DNA of 64,000 nucleotides, from assembly GCA_016716525.1 (NCBI GenBank), contig JADJWE010000009.1, positions 620,001 through 684,000 on the forward strand. The letters run 5' to 3'. Position numbers and translations under genes: made by a program. Positions 8,247-16,224 of this stretch are shown one piece after another. The notes under the pieces were generated by a model that saw only the letters and a list, made by a program, of their open reading frames with translations, did not search any database and was not told where the DNA came from. How positions within the stretch are numbered: position 1 is the first letter of the stretch; each line of letters begins with the position of its first letter. Origin of the DNA: Candidatus Flexicrinis affinis (GTDB taxonomy: Bacteria; Chloroflexota; Anaerolineae; Aggregatilineales; Phototrophicaceae).

Positions 8247-9007
8247 TGCTCAGTCCGTACGTGAACAGCATCTATCCCGACATACTGGTGAATAATCCGG
8301 ACCGTATAGTCGTTTGTAAATGACAGCCCAGGTAGGTAAGTGAGGAGCCTCTCTATTGAGAACCGCTGAGGTTCACCACTGTCAGTAATCTCAACCTTGG
8401 CCGAGATCCCCAGCGCACTCTGAATCAAGTCGACCAACGATGGCACAGCAATTGAAATTCCTGATGCCAGGACAATCGTCTCCGATTGCGAGACTACGTG
8501 TAAGAGATCATTGAGGATACTTGCGAAATCTGCCGAGTCCAATATGTCGCGCTCAGCAAGACGTTGTACGTTAACGCTTCCACTCAGGATTTGCTGCACT
8601 AACGCTGGTATGAGCTGTGCGCGATTCTGATTAGGCCCGATTAGGTTTGCCAGTCTAACAATGAGATGTCGTACGCCTGAAGATCGGATCAGATTCTCAC
8701 AATCACGTTTATGACAGCCGTAGGCTGAAGTGGGAAGCAGCGGTGTCAGTTCATCTCGGGTGGTTGCCGTGGGGCCATAGACAGCCCCACCACTAGAGAA
8801 ATACACGATGCGTAACGAGCGGCGCGTACATTCTTCGAGTGCGGCATCAAGTAGATCAAGCTCACGCCGGTATTCCGTAGACTCGAGTTGGCCAGATTGC
8901 GCGACACCACCGGCAAATACCATCGTATCAACATGGCACTCACTGAAAGGCTGAAGGCTTCGGGCGACCATGCCCCTTCCAAGAATCTGCATCCGATAAC
9001 CTGTCAT
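8243..9007 (-). CDS. NAD-dependent epimerase/dehydratase (extended SDR)
   Basis: A 254-residue short SDR. The nucleotide-binding glycine motif is atypical and near the N-terminus (LGRGMVARSL). The catalytic elements are clear: YFSSGGAVYGP (Ser) and YGCHKRDCE (Tyr-x3-Lys), followed by VRLANLIGPNQ, which is the usual sugar-nucleotide epimerase block. At 254 residues it is shorter than most sugar-nucleotide epimerases (~310), mainly in the N-terminal Rossmann part. It is translated just ahead of the overlapping glycosyltransferase gene and divergent from a second glycosyltransferase. A role in making an activated sugar for the polysaccharide is inferred. Confidence 0.85.
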   Translation of the reverse strand: MTGYRMQILGRGMVARSLQPFSECHVDTMVFAGGVAQSGQLESTEYRRELDLLDAALEECTRRSLRIVYFSSGGAVYGPTATTRDELTPLLPTSAYGCHKRDCENLIRSSGVRHLIVRLANLIGPNQNRAQLIPALVQQILSGSVNVQRLAERDILDSADFASILNDLLHVVSQSETIVLASGISIAVPSLVDLIQSALGISAKVEITDSGEPQRFSIERLLTYLPGLSFTNDYTVRIIHQYVGIDAVHVRTEQ

Positions 9008-9136
9008 GAACGATTTCAGTCACCGTGATTATAAAGGCGAAGTGCGATCTGAACCCTAAAGCCTCCGACAATCGCACTTCATTGCGATTAGCGCGTGATA
9101 CAATCCTCGCGTATCCGCTAGACTTGGACAGTTGCA

Positions 9137-10054
9137 TTGACGCCCGTCTCGATTCTCATCGTCACATACAATCCCGATAAGACTATTCTCTCATGCTTGC
9201 GCGCAATTCAATCTGAAGCCACGCACGATTCAGAAGTGATCGTGATTGATAATGCTTCGCAAGACAGAACGGTTGAACGGGTTCAGAGTATCTTCCCTTA
9301 TGTAAAGATACTCGCCAACAGCGACAATCCTGGTTATGGCGTTGCGAATAACCGTGGATTTGCGCTGTCTCATGGAGATGTCATTGTCATCCTAAACCCG
9401 GACGTTGTTGTCGCACCGGGCGCCGTGCAAGCGCTTGTCGACTTTGTGGCGAGCAATGGGGATGTGGGTGTAGTCGGTCCGCGAACGCTGAGTTCAGATG
9501 GCAGGCCGGTTATCACGGCACGTCACGACTACACCGTATTTCGGCTACTGGTAAAGCATCTGGGCATTAACCGTGTGATTCCAAGCTGGGTCTACGGCAG
9601 CTTAGGGCCTTTGTCTTTGGAGACAAATGACCCGCTCGATGTCGATTGGTTACACGGTTCGGCACTTGCGTTGAGGCGCGACATCTACGCACAACTTGGA
9701 GGATTTGACGAGGAATTCTTTCTGTTCATGGAAGATGTTGATCTCTGTGCGCGGGCTAGGGACGCTGGGCTGCGTGTGGTGTTATTGCCTTCAGCGCAGG
9801 TGGAGCATGTCGGATCGGAGAGTGTGAACCGATTCCCAGTTGCACGCATTCGCAGCTACCACATCAGTCCGCTGCATTACTTTCGCAAGCGAGGCAGGCC
9901 ATGGGCTGTACGGATTCTCAAGATCGGATTCACTTTGGAGCTGGTCGGCAAGAGCATTATTCGCCGGTTACAAAATCTCGTTAGTCCGGACGAGGGTCGG
10001 CGTGAAAAGGCCAGAATAGAATGGCAGGTTATCAGCGACGTGTGGAAGTACTAG
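9137..10054 (+). CDS. GT2-family glycosyltransferase, WbbL/rhamnosyltransferase-like
   Basis: A 305-residue GT-A enzyme. The start is TTG; the protein begins TPVSILIVTYNPDKTI, the canonical GT2 opening. Other motifs are VIDNASQDRTVE, NPGYGVANNRGF, ILNPDVVVAPGA (DxD region) and GGFDEEFFLFMEDVDLCARA, which is diagnostic of the WbbL/RfbN rhamnosyltransferase-like subgroup. The C-terminal tail has RKRGRPWAVRILK and a hydrophobic stretch for membrane association. It is divergent from the SDR gene with 129 bp between them and is followed 9 bp later by a methyltransferase. It likely transfers a deoxysugar to a lipid-linked oligosaccharide on the cytoplasmic face. Confidence 0.92.
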   Translation: MTPVSILIVTYNPDKTILSCLRAIQSEATHDSEVIVIDNASQDRTVERVQSIFPYVKILANSDNPGYGVANNRGFALSHGDVIVILNPDVVVAPGAVQALVDFVASNGDVGVVGPRTLSSDGRPVITARHDYTVFRLLVKHLGINRVIPSWVYGSLGPLSLETNDPLDVDWLHGSALALRRDIYAQLGGFDEEFFLFMEDVDLCARARDAGLRVVLLPSAQVEHVGSESVNRFPVARIRSYHISPLHYFRKRGRPWAVRILKIGFTLELVGKSIIRRLQNLVSPDEGRREKARIEWQVISDVWKY

Positions 10055-10063
10055 AGGGAAGAC

Positions 10064-11095
10064 ATGGAATCAAGCAACGAACTGACCATCCGCATCCGTC
10101 CCAACCCGACCTGTATCGTGTGCGGGTCGCAAGGGGTTCCCCTCTATACTGGATTGCAGGATCGCCAATCTTCTTCACCTCAAGAATGGCGCATGATGCG
10201 GTGTGTGAACGACAACTGCCAGTTGCATTTTCTTGATCCTGTTCCACATGAAGATGACTTGATTCTTGCGTATCATGAAGACTATTACACTCACGGCGTG
10301 CAGCAGCGTGATATTCGACGGCCCTGGACTCGAACAGTCTACATAAGGCATCAATACGGATATGACGTGGACAAGCTTCAGTGGTGGCAACAAGTACTTG
10401 GAGTTCTAGGACTGATCGATTTTACACGGAAGACCTGGTTGGATCGCAGTGTAGCATATTTGCCGGCGTGCCCAGGCGGGCGTCTTGTCGAAGTTGGTTT
10501 CGGCAGTGGCGAGATGTTGCGCGAACTGGCGCGACTAGGGTGGCGAGTTGAGGGTGTAGAATTCGATGCTGTTGCAGTTGAAGTCGCCAAGACAAAGGGC
10601 TTGGATGTACATAAAGGATCACTACTTGAGCAGGAGTATCCTGATGATTCAATAGACGCGATCCTCATCAGTCATGTTATTGAGCATGTATATGATCCGA
10701 CTAAACTGCTCTCAGAATGCAGGCGCATACTTAAACCGGGTGGAATGCTCATTGTATTTACTCCCAATAATACCAGTCTGTCTCATAGGGTGTTCAGGCA
10801 AGACTGCTGGCTACTAGAGCCTCCACGGCATCTGCAGTTCTTTGGTGTGAAGTCGATGTCCAAAGTCCTCGATCAGGCTGGACTCAGGAATCGGGAAATA
10901 TTCACGACAACGCACAACGTGCGAGGATACTTCATTGCATCATTACAGATACGGGAATCATCGCGCTACTCGCCGGCAAAGCGCGTCACGTTAGGAATGA
11001 AGCTTCAATCCATTGGATTTTACATGCTAGAACGTGCGATGCTCTGGATCGACCCCGGTGCCGGTGAAGAACTTGTCGCTATTGCGCGGAAGTAA
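10064..11095 (+). CDS. SAM-dependent methyltransferase with N-terminal zinc-ribbon-like region
   Basis: A 343-residue class I methyltransferase. The N-terminus has a CxxC pair (CIVCGSQG, residues 17-24) and a second Cys pair (CVNDNC), a small metal-binding region common in sugar or glycan methyltransferases. The SAM fold runs from motif I LVEVGFGSGEMLREL through ILISHVIEHVYDP and PGGMLIVFTPN. A C-terminal hydrophobic stretch follows (IGFYMLERAMLWID). It is 9 bp after the GT2 gene and its 3' end overlaps the convergent flippase gene by 17 bp. It probably methylates a sugar of the surface polysaccharide. The acceptor cannot be read. Confidence 0.88.
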   Translation: MESSNELTIRIRPNPTCIVCGSQGVPLYTGLQDRQSSSPQEWRMMRCVNDNCQLHFLDPVPHEDDLILAYHEDYYTHGVQQRDIRRPWTRTVYIRHQYGYDVDKLQWWQQVLGVLGLIDFTRKTWLDRSVAYLPACPGGRLVEVGFGSGEMLRELARLGWRVEGVEFDAVAVEVAKTKGLDVHKGSLLEQEYPDDSIDAILISHVIEHVYDPTKLLSECRRILKPGGMLIVFTPNNTSLSHRVFRQDCWLLEPPRHLQFFGVKSMSKVLDQAGLRNREIFTTTHNVRGYFIASLQIRESSRYSPAKRVTLGMKLQSIGFYMLERAMLWIDPGAGEELVAIARK

Positions 11096-12461
11096 TATGG
11101 CCGGAAGCGGCGCGATCTACTGCCAATTCACGCAACTCCCGCCGCAGATAATGCCCAAATAACACAAGGCTTCCGAGTGAAATCGTGATCTGAAAGACCG
11201 ACTTTGCAATTGCAGCGCCTTCCGCACCATAGATGGGTGTCAAGATTACGAGCCCTAAGGCCGATAACACGAGACTGGCGACCATGACCCAGTTCTGGCT
11301 ATGGACCGTTCGCATCGCTACTGCGGCGGGCCTGAGCCACCACTGCAAAATAGTATGTGTCGCAACTCCTACTAGCACCAAGTTCGTCACAAGCCAGACA
11401 TCCTCAAATCCCGTTGAGGAGAGTACCAGCGGTATGAAGTACTTGCCGAGCAACGCGACACCAATTGCCAGTGGGATCACCACCGCCGAGAGCATGCCTG
11501 CACACTGTAGAGCGTAACGTCGCAGTGAGACGTAGTCCTTGGAGTTGCTGAGGGCCATGATTCGTGGTGTGAACACAATCGCGAGAGGTTGCACAGTTCG
11601 TTCGACCAGTTCGGCAATATCCAGCGCGCTTCGAAAACGCCCAACCTGTACAGTGTTTGTCACCAATGACATTAGAGGTACGAACATGTAGTAATGAATC
11701 CCTGTCAGCGTCGAGCTGACCCAAAGCTGGCCGAGCATCCGCCGCCCCTCATCGAACTGCGCCGGTCGGGTGAGGTCAAAGAGCGCAAGCCCTTCGCGGC
11801 GGGGGGAATAGAGGCGCAACGCCATGATGACAAGTAGGCTGAAGTTGAAAATCTCACCGACGATGGCCCCGGCGATCACACCGGGCAAGCCAAGCCCGGC
11901 CGCCGCCGCGCCGGTCATGAGCACGAGGCGCACCACCGCATAGGCGATCGATTTCTGCGCCAGCCAATCGAAGCGGTTGCCGATGCGCGGAAACACGCTT
12001 AACACGCCGAGCGATAGAATCCTGAACGGAATCGCGAACGCATAGGCCGTGATTAAACCGGCCAATTCGGGGCTTTGCAGGAATGTCTGCGCCATCCACG
12101 GCGCGGCAAGCGCGATGACGATCGCGCCCAAGACACCCGTAACCAACTCGATCAATAGCAGCCACGTTGTAACGCGCGCCGTCTCCGCTGTGTCGCCATC
12201 GGTTTCGCTGCGGGTTAGCAGCTTGGTTCCGACTTCCCACGTGCGAAAGTCGGTGATCAACATGACCAGCATTCCGGCACTCACGACGACCGCCAAGCGT
12301 CCGTAGTCTTCAGCGCCGAGGAAGCCTGCTGTCGTGATCTGCTGAGCGAACGTAAGCGCCAACGAGACCAATCCGCCGGCGTAAAGCACGCCGGAGTTTC
12401 GAATAAGGTCGCGCAGATTGGTGTCCTGTCGCAGCCACAGGCGGCGGAAACGCTGGATCAA
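11079..12461 (-). CDS. Polysaccharide flippase (Wzx/MATE-like membrane protein)
   Basis: A 460-residue multi-pass membrane protein with about 12-14 hydrophobic segments. It opens DLIRNSGVLYAGGLVSLALTFAQQI, the usual start of oligosaccharide flippases of the polysaccharide_synt family. Translation appears to start at TTG (12461), as no in-frame ATG fits the family start. Base composition changes inside the gene: the part encoding the N-terminal half (above about 11760) is GC-rich like the host chromosome, while the rest matches the AT-richer polysaccharide genes. It would move the lipid-linked repeat unit built by the neighbouring transferases across the membrane. Confidence 0.9.
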   Translation of the reverse strand: MIQRFRRLWLRQDTNLRDLIRNSGVLYAGGLVSLALTFAQQITTAGFLGAEDYGRLAVVVSAGMLVMLITDFRTWEVGTKLLTRSETDGDTAETARVTTWLLLIELVTGVLGAIVIALAAPWMAQTFLQSPELAGLITAYAFAIPFRILSLGVLSVFPRIGNRFDWLAQKSIAYAVVRLVLMTGAAAAGLGLPGVIAGAIVGEIFNFSLLVIMALRLYSPRREGLALFDLTRPAQFDEGRRMLGQLWVSSTLTGIHYYMFVPLMSLVTNTVQVGRFRSALDIAELVERTVQPLAIVFTPRIMALSNSKDYVSLRRYALQCAGMLSAVVIPLAIGVALLGKYFIPLVLSSTGFEDVWLVTNLVLVGVATHTILQWWLRPAAVAMRTVHSQNWVMVASLVLSALGLVILTPIYGAEGAAIAKSVFQITISLGSLVLFGHYLRRELRELAVDRAASGHITSAQ

Positions 12462-12554
12462 GATGTTGTTTTTCCGGTGAGGCGATTACTTTGATGCTCT
12501 AATGATACGCGCTAGACGGCGGTGCGAGTGTTAGCAATTCGCACGCCGGACCCC

Positions 12555-13835
12555 CTACCAGTAGCGCAGGGCGGCGCGGAAGAGGCCGGCGAGGTCGTCG
12601 CGCGAGGCAGGGCGGGGCGAGAGCTTGGTCAGGCGCTGCTGCGCGAATGCGCCGTCCGCCAGCGCCTCGGCGTCATCCGCCGTGAACCCAACCGCTTCGA
12701 GCCCGTTGGGCATGCCGGTATCGCGCATGATCTTGATCAGTGCTTGCGCCAACAGCTCGCCCGCGGCCGACGCATCGGCGCCGCGCACGTCCGCGCCGAG
12801 CAGCTCCGCCGCCCACAGATGCCGGTGCGGATCGGCCTCGGCGGTCCACCGAAACACCGCCGGCGCGTTGAGGATCACCGCCATCCCATGCGGCACCAGC
12901 GGATGATCGACGTGATACGCCGCTGGACGGAACGAACGCACCATTCCGGCAACCGGATATGACATGGCGTGCGGCAGATGGACGCCGGCGTTGCCGAACC
13001 CGATGCCGGCGAAAGCCGCCGCCAGCAGCATTTGCCCGCGCGCCTCGACATCGGATGGATCGGTGATCGCGCGCGTCATGTGGGCGGCGACCATGCGGAT
13101 CGCCGTGGACGACCACACGTCGCTGATCGGATTCGCACCCTGATACGGCGGGCGCAAGTCGGGACGTTCCGGCGCGGGGCGCTGATTGTACGGCACGGAG
13201 GTCAGCGACTCGATGGCGTGGCTCAGCACATCGAGCCCGGTGCTGGCGGCGACCAGCGGTGGCATGGTGGCCGTGTTGAGCGGATCGACGACGCCCATCA
13301 CCGGACGCAGGAAACGATGCGAAATGCCGGTCTTCACGTGGCGTTCGACGAGGTCGAAGATGGCGACGCCAGTCGTTTCGCTGCCGGTGCCGGCCGTGGT
13401 CGGGACGGCGATCAGCGGCTTGACCGGGCCGGGGATCGGCTTGGCGCGGCCGATAGGCGCGTTGACGTAGTCGAGAAGGTCGTCGGTCGGATAGCTCGCG
13501 TACAGGTTGGCGGCCTTCGCCGTGTCGATCACCGAGCCGCCGCCGACCGCCACGAATCCGTCGGGCTGGACCTCCTGCGCGACCGCGATCGCCAGCTTGA
13601 ACGACTCGTCGGTGGGTTCGATGCGCACGCCGTCGAAGATGGTCGTCTCGACCCCGGCTTGCCGGCACGACTCGAGCACGGTTTCGACCATCGTGCTGTC
13701 ACGCAGGTTGCGGTCGGTGACGACGAGCGCGCGGGCAACGGCGAACCGGCGCAGATCGGCCCCGACCTCGCGCGTGGCGCCGACGCCGTACTTGATGTTG
13801 GACGTCTCCATCGTGAAGACGGTTTCGAGGCTCAT
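12555..13835 (-). CDS. Hydroxyacid-oxoacid transhydrogenase (ADHFE1-like iron alcohol dehydrogenase)
   Basis: A 426-residue iron-containing alcohol dehydrogenase. Many blocks match the HOT/ADHFE1 branch rather than generic alcohol dehydrogenases: FTMETSNIKYG at the N-terminus, RIEPTDESF, GGGSVIDTAKAANLYAS, PLIAVPTTAGTGSETTGVAI, the insert PYQGANPISDVW, and GIGFGNAGVHLPHAMSYP with VDHPLVPHGMAV. The metal ligands are visible (D and H in GLDVLSHAIES, H in HLPHAMSYP, H in PLVPHGM). Family enzymes transfer hydride between 4-hydroxybutyrate or similar hydroxyacids and 2-oxoglutarate. ATG at 13835 is chosen because the family starts there. It stands alone between the flippase and a WD40-like gene. 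Confidence 0.88.
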   Translation of the reverse strand: MSLETVFTMETSNIKYGVGATREVGADLRRFAVARALVVTDRNLRDSTMVETVLESCRQAGVETTIFDGVRIEPTDESFKLAIAVAQEVQPDGFVAVGGGSVIDTAKAANLYASYPTDDLLDYVNAPIGRAKPIPGPVKPLIAVPTTAGTGSETTGVAIFDLVERHVKTGISHRFLRPVMGVVDPLNTATMPPLVAASTGLDVLSHAIESLTSVPYNQRPAPERPDLRPPYQGANPISDVWSSTAIRMVAAHMTRAITDPSDVEARGQMLLAAAFAGIGFGNAGVHLPHAMSYPVAGMVRSFRPAAYHVDHPLVPHGMAVILNAPAVFRWTAEADPHRHLWAAELLGADVRGADASAAGELLAQALIKIMRDTGMPNGLEAVGFTADDAEALADGAFAQQRLTKLSPRPASRDDLAGLFRAALRYW

Positions 13836-13897
13836 GGCGTGAACCCTCACGTGCGCCGTGCTTGGCCGAGTATAGCGCATCGGCTAAACACGGGAGG

Positions 13898-15028
13898 CTA
13901 GGGGGCTGTAGTTGGCGCTGGCGTCGATGCTGCCGTGGTGGCTGGGATCTGTGTCGGATAGGGTTGCGTTGTCTGCCGATAACCGAGCGCATCGATATAT
14001 GTCACTTGGTAAGGCGTTCTCCAAGTTGCCACCGCAAGTAAAGGCGGAATGTCCAACGTGTCCACAATCGTCTTGTCCGACATACGCCAGACTCTGGCGA
14101 TCTGACGGCCCACACCTAGCAAAAAGTCCTCATGCGGACTCCATTGTAGGCTGCGAGTTTCAAGAAGTGTGCCTTTGAGTGCGTTCAGTGATCCATCAAC
14201 TGAATTCCATAACACGATTTGACCGTCAAGCGTGGCGATTGCCAGCCCGGTTCCATCCGCATTCCACTCCAGGCGCGTAGACTCTAGAGGTTTACCTTGT
14301 GAGTCTACAAGATCCGTGACCGAATCCGTAATGAAGTCAAAGATCAGCGTACTTGCAAGATCACACACAGCCAATCTGTCCAGTGAGGGATGGAATCTGG
14401 CGCAAAATGCTGTCGTCGGTGTGGTTATGGTGTCGACCAACTCGCCGGAGCTCGAATCAAATATGGAGACAACTTCGCTGTCGGCGAAGACTACCGAGAT
14501 TTGGCTGCCGTCTCGATTCCAGCTGATTGATACGGCTGGTCGTTGATTAAATGACGTGACTTCCGTAAGCGTAGTCCCGGTGAAGGGATCCCAAATCAAG
14601 ACGTTTCCCTCATCATCGCTCGACGCTACGCGGTCTGCTGTGTCGCTTATCTTGATTTCCCAAACATAGGTTGAATGTCCATTGAAGGTTGTCACCAGAT
14701 CATCTGTGTTGGTATCTCGAACAACGATGTCTCCGTCAATCTTAGCTTCGATATAGTACTCGCCGTAATCGCTATAGATCAGATGTGTTGTCCGTAGGGC
14801 ATCGGGTTGAAACGCGGCAAGCGACATCACATCAGCGAAGCGCGCGTTCACCTCTCCAAGGATGATTGCGATGTGCAGGGATGTCAGCTGCGGTCCGGAA
14901 GCAATGACCGTCTCGAGATAGTCCTCGAAGACTTGCACGTGGAGCGGGTCGCCATCGTTGGGTTGGGCGTGCACCAGTGCCGAGATCAAAGCCAGCAGAA
15001 GGAAACCTAAGAATATCATGCGTACCAT
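13898..15028 (-). CDS. Secreted WD40-like beta-propeller protein
   Basis: A 376-residue protein with a signal peptide (MVRMIFLGFLLLALISALVHAQ), then degenerate WD40 repeats. These show as recurring blocks such as STYVWEIKISDTADRVASSDDEG, VLIWDPFTGTTLTEV, VSIFDSSSGELVDTI, TRLEWNADGTGLAIATLDGQ and RVWRMSDKTIVDTL, about 40 residues apart. The C-terminus is a short TTAASTPAPTTAP tail. The start is ATG 15028 because the longer frame adds 20 non-signal residues. Composition is more AT-rich than its neighbours. It probably forms an extracytoplasmic propeller; no catalytic function is evident. Confidence 0.82.
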   Translation of the reverse strand: MVRMIFLGFLLLALISALVHAQPNDGDPLHVQVFEDYLETVIASGPQLTSLHIAIILGEVNARFADVMSLAAFQPDALRTTHLIYSDYGEYYIEAKIDGDIVVRDTNTDDLVTTFNGHSTYVWEIKISDTADRVASSDDEGNVLIWDPFTGTTLTEVTSFNQRPAVSISWNRDGSQISVVFADSEVVSIFDSSSGELVDTITTPTTAFCARFHPSLDRLAVCDLASTLIFDFITDSVTDLVDSQGKPLESTRLEWNADGTGLAIATLDGQIVLWNSVDGSLNALKGTLLETRSLQWSPHEDFLLGVGRQIARVWRMSDKTIVDTLDIPPLLAVATWRTPYQVTYIDALGYRQTTQPYPTQIPATTAASTPAPTTAP

Positions 15029-15184
15029 GATGACTTCCCTGTAACATCCGCCATCTGCGTGTTTAGTGTACCGCGGCCCCTGCGGCAAATCGTGCTGGAG
15101 ATAGTCCGAAAGGTTGGCGTCGAATTTCGAGGACCCCAGCGTGCCGTCGATAGCCTTCAGCGTATGATGACACGCCGCGCAGCT

Positions 15185-15236
15185 TCAACGTGCGTTTGCA
15201 TGGCGGGCGCGTGACGGATGTCACGACGAATCAGCC
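15185..15236. repeat. 52-bp direct repeat, copy 1 (downstream of toxin gene)
   Basis: This segment matches 16109-16160 at 51 of 52 positions; weaker similarity continues about 40 bp further right in both copies. It contains the palindrome CGTGACGGATGTCACG (15210-15225). The two copies bracket the toxin-antitoxin pair. It lies in the 309-bp gap 15029-15337, in which I see no gene. Confidence 0.85.
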
Positions 15237-15337
15237 GCGGTTTCTCACGAAGGGTTGCGCAGAACCGGGACGTTGTGCTGATGCGGTCTTGGGCGCGAGG
15301 ACGTCCGCGATGGTTTTCGTTATGTATGTGCCACTTC

Positions 15338-15781
15338 TCAATAGTCGGGTGGCTGCGTGCCATAGTCCCAGGGGTTGACGACCGCAAGGCCGTCAATCAG
15401 CGCGAAGTCTGCGGTGTTGCGCGTGGCCAACGGCATACGGTGCGCCAGCGCAATCGCGGCGATCTGGGCGTCCTCAACGCTGATAGGCCGGCCGGCGCGT
15501 GTCCGGACAGACACGATGCGCGCGTAATGACGGGCTGCGTCCTCATCGAAGGGCAGGCAGCGCCCGGCAAAGTCCTCCGCGAACATCGCCGCCGCCGCCT
15601 GACTGAGAGCCTCCTGACGCTTGCCAGCGGGCATGAGTAGGAGCCCCAGTTCGATCTCTGCGCGGCTGATGGCGCTCGTATAGACCTCGCCCGCGGGCTG
15701 CTCGTCCAGCCAAGACACTACCCGGGCCGACGGTTGCGGGCGCATGAACTCGGACAGCACGTTGGTATCGAGCAGGATCAC
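15338..15781 (-). CDS. PIN-domain toxin, FitB/VapC type
   Basis: A 147-residue PIN-domain ribonuclease of a type II toxin-antitoxin system. The acidic active-site residues are visible: MILLDTNVLSEFM (Asp5), AEIELGLLLM (Glu near 43), VEDAQIAAIALAH (Asp near 106) and TRNTADF (Asp near 125). The length and the NVLSEFMRP opening fit the FitB branch. The start codon overlaps the antitoxin stop by 4 bp (ATGA), so translation is coupled and the antitoxin is made first, as is usual. It cleaves RNA when the antitoxin is degraded. The pair is bracketed by a 52-bp direct repeat. Confidence 0.92.
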   Translation of the reverse strand: MILLDTNVLSEFMRPQPSARVVSWLDEQPAGEVYTSAISRAEIELGLLLMPAGKRQEALSQAAAAMFAEDFAGRCLPFDEDAARHYARIVSVRTRAGRPISVEDAQIAAIALAHRMPLATRNTADFALIDGLAVVNPWDYGTQPPDY

Positions 15782-16029
15782 GACGGGTCATCCCATTGGG
15801 GCGCGCTGCGCGGCAGCTGCCGGTCCGGCACGGCGAACTCCTCGGTGGAAAGCCCGGCAAAACGATCTTGCAGGCGTTTGCCAAGGCCGGAGGGCGCGTC
15901 GGTCGGACGCAGGGCCTCTTTCAGGATGCGCCGCACTTCCTCTTCCATCGAAACCCCATGGTGCGCCGCCCGAATGCGTAGCCTCTGCTTGGTGGCATCG
16001 TCCAAGTTGCGGATGGTCAGGGTGGTCAT
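15778..16029 (-). CDS. FitA-like ribbon-helix-helix antitoxin
   Basis: An 83-residue antitoxin. The N-terminus MTTLTIRNLDDATKQRLRIR, then HHGVSMEEEVRRIL, is the Arc/MetJ-type ribbon-helix-helix of the FitA family. The C-terminal ~40 residues (DRFAGLSTEEFAVPD onward) are the toxin-neutralising tail. Frames starting further upstream run through the repeat and are not credible, because the family starts at the beta-strand. It overlaps the toxin by 4 bp. Imperfect palindromes just upstream (16064-16088) are likely its autoregulatory operator. Confidence 0.92.
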   Translation of the reverse strand: MTTLTIRNLDDATKQRLRIRAAHHGVSMEEEVRRILKEALRPTDAPSGLGKRLQDRFAGLSTEEFAVPDRQLPRSAPQWDDPS

Positions 16030-16063
16030 CGTCCGCCTCCGAAACGGGGTGAGATCGATGCAA

Positions 16064-16088
16064 GCATTGTATGCAATGCATGCAATGC
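16064..16088 (-). promoter_or_regulatory. Putative antitoxin operator (overlapping palindromes)
   Basis: A 16-bp imperfect palindrome GCATTGTATGCAATGC (16064-16079, 14 of 16 symmetric) is followed by a second copy of ATGCAATGC (16080-16088). It begins 35 bp upstream of the antitoxin ATG, a usual place for a FitA/VapB operator. Function is inferred from position. Confidence 0.55.
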
Positions 16089-16108
16089 TGTCAATGTGTC
16101 TGGCAGCG

Positions 16109-16160
16109 TCAACGTGCGTTTGCATGGCGCGCGCGTGACGGATGTCACGACGAATCAGCC
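16109..16160. repeat. 52-bp direct repeat, copy 2 (upstream of antitoxin gene)
   Basis: Second copy of the repeat at 15185-15236, 924 bp apart, differing at one base. It also carries the palindrome CGTGACGGATGTCACG (16134-16149). Read on the minus strand both copies could encode a similar peptide (LIRRDIRHA), so the repeat may derive from a gene end or a small mobile element. Confidence 0.85.
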
Positions 16161-16224
16161 CCAGACTCCGCACGAATGGTCGAGCGAAGCCGGGGCTGAG
16201 TACTGACGTGGTGTTGGTGCGAAC

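Noticed and set aside
12969..13901. 310-codon plus-strand frame opposite the transhydrogenase
   Set aside because: Complementary to a clear enzyme gene and of random composition.
15157..15396. Small minus-strand frame across the direct repeat
   Set aside because: No ribosome-binding site or family motif; its similarity to the upstream part of the antitoxin frame is explained by the DNA repeat.
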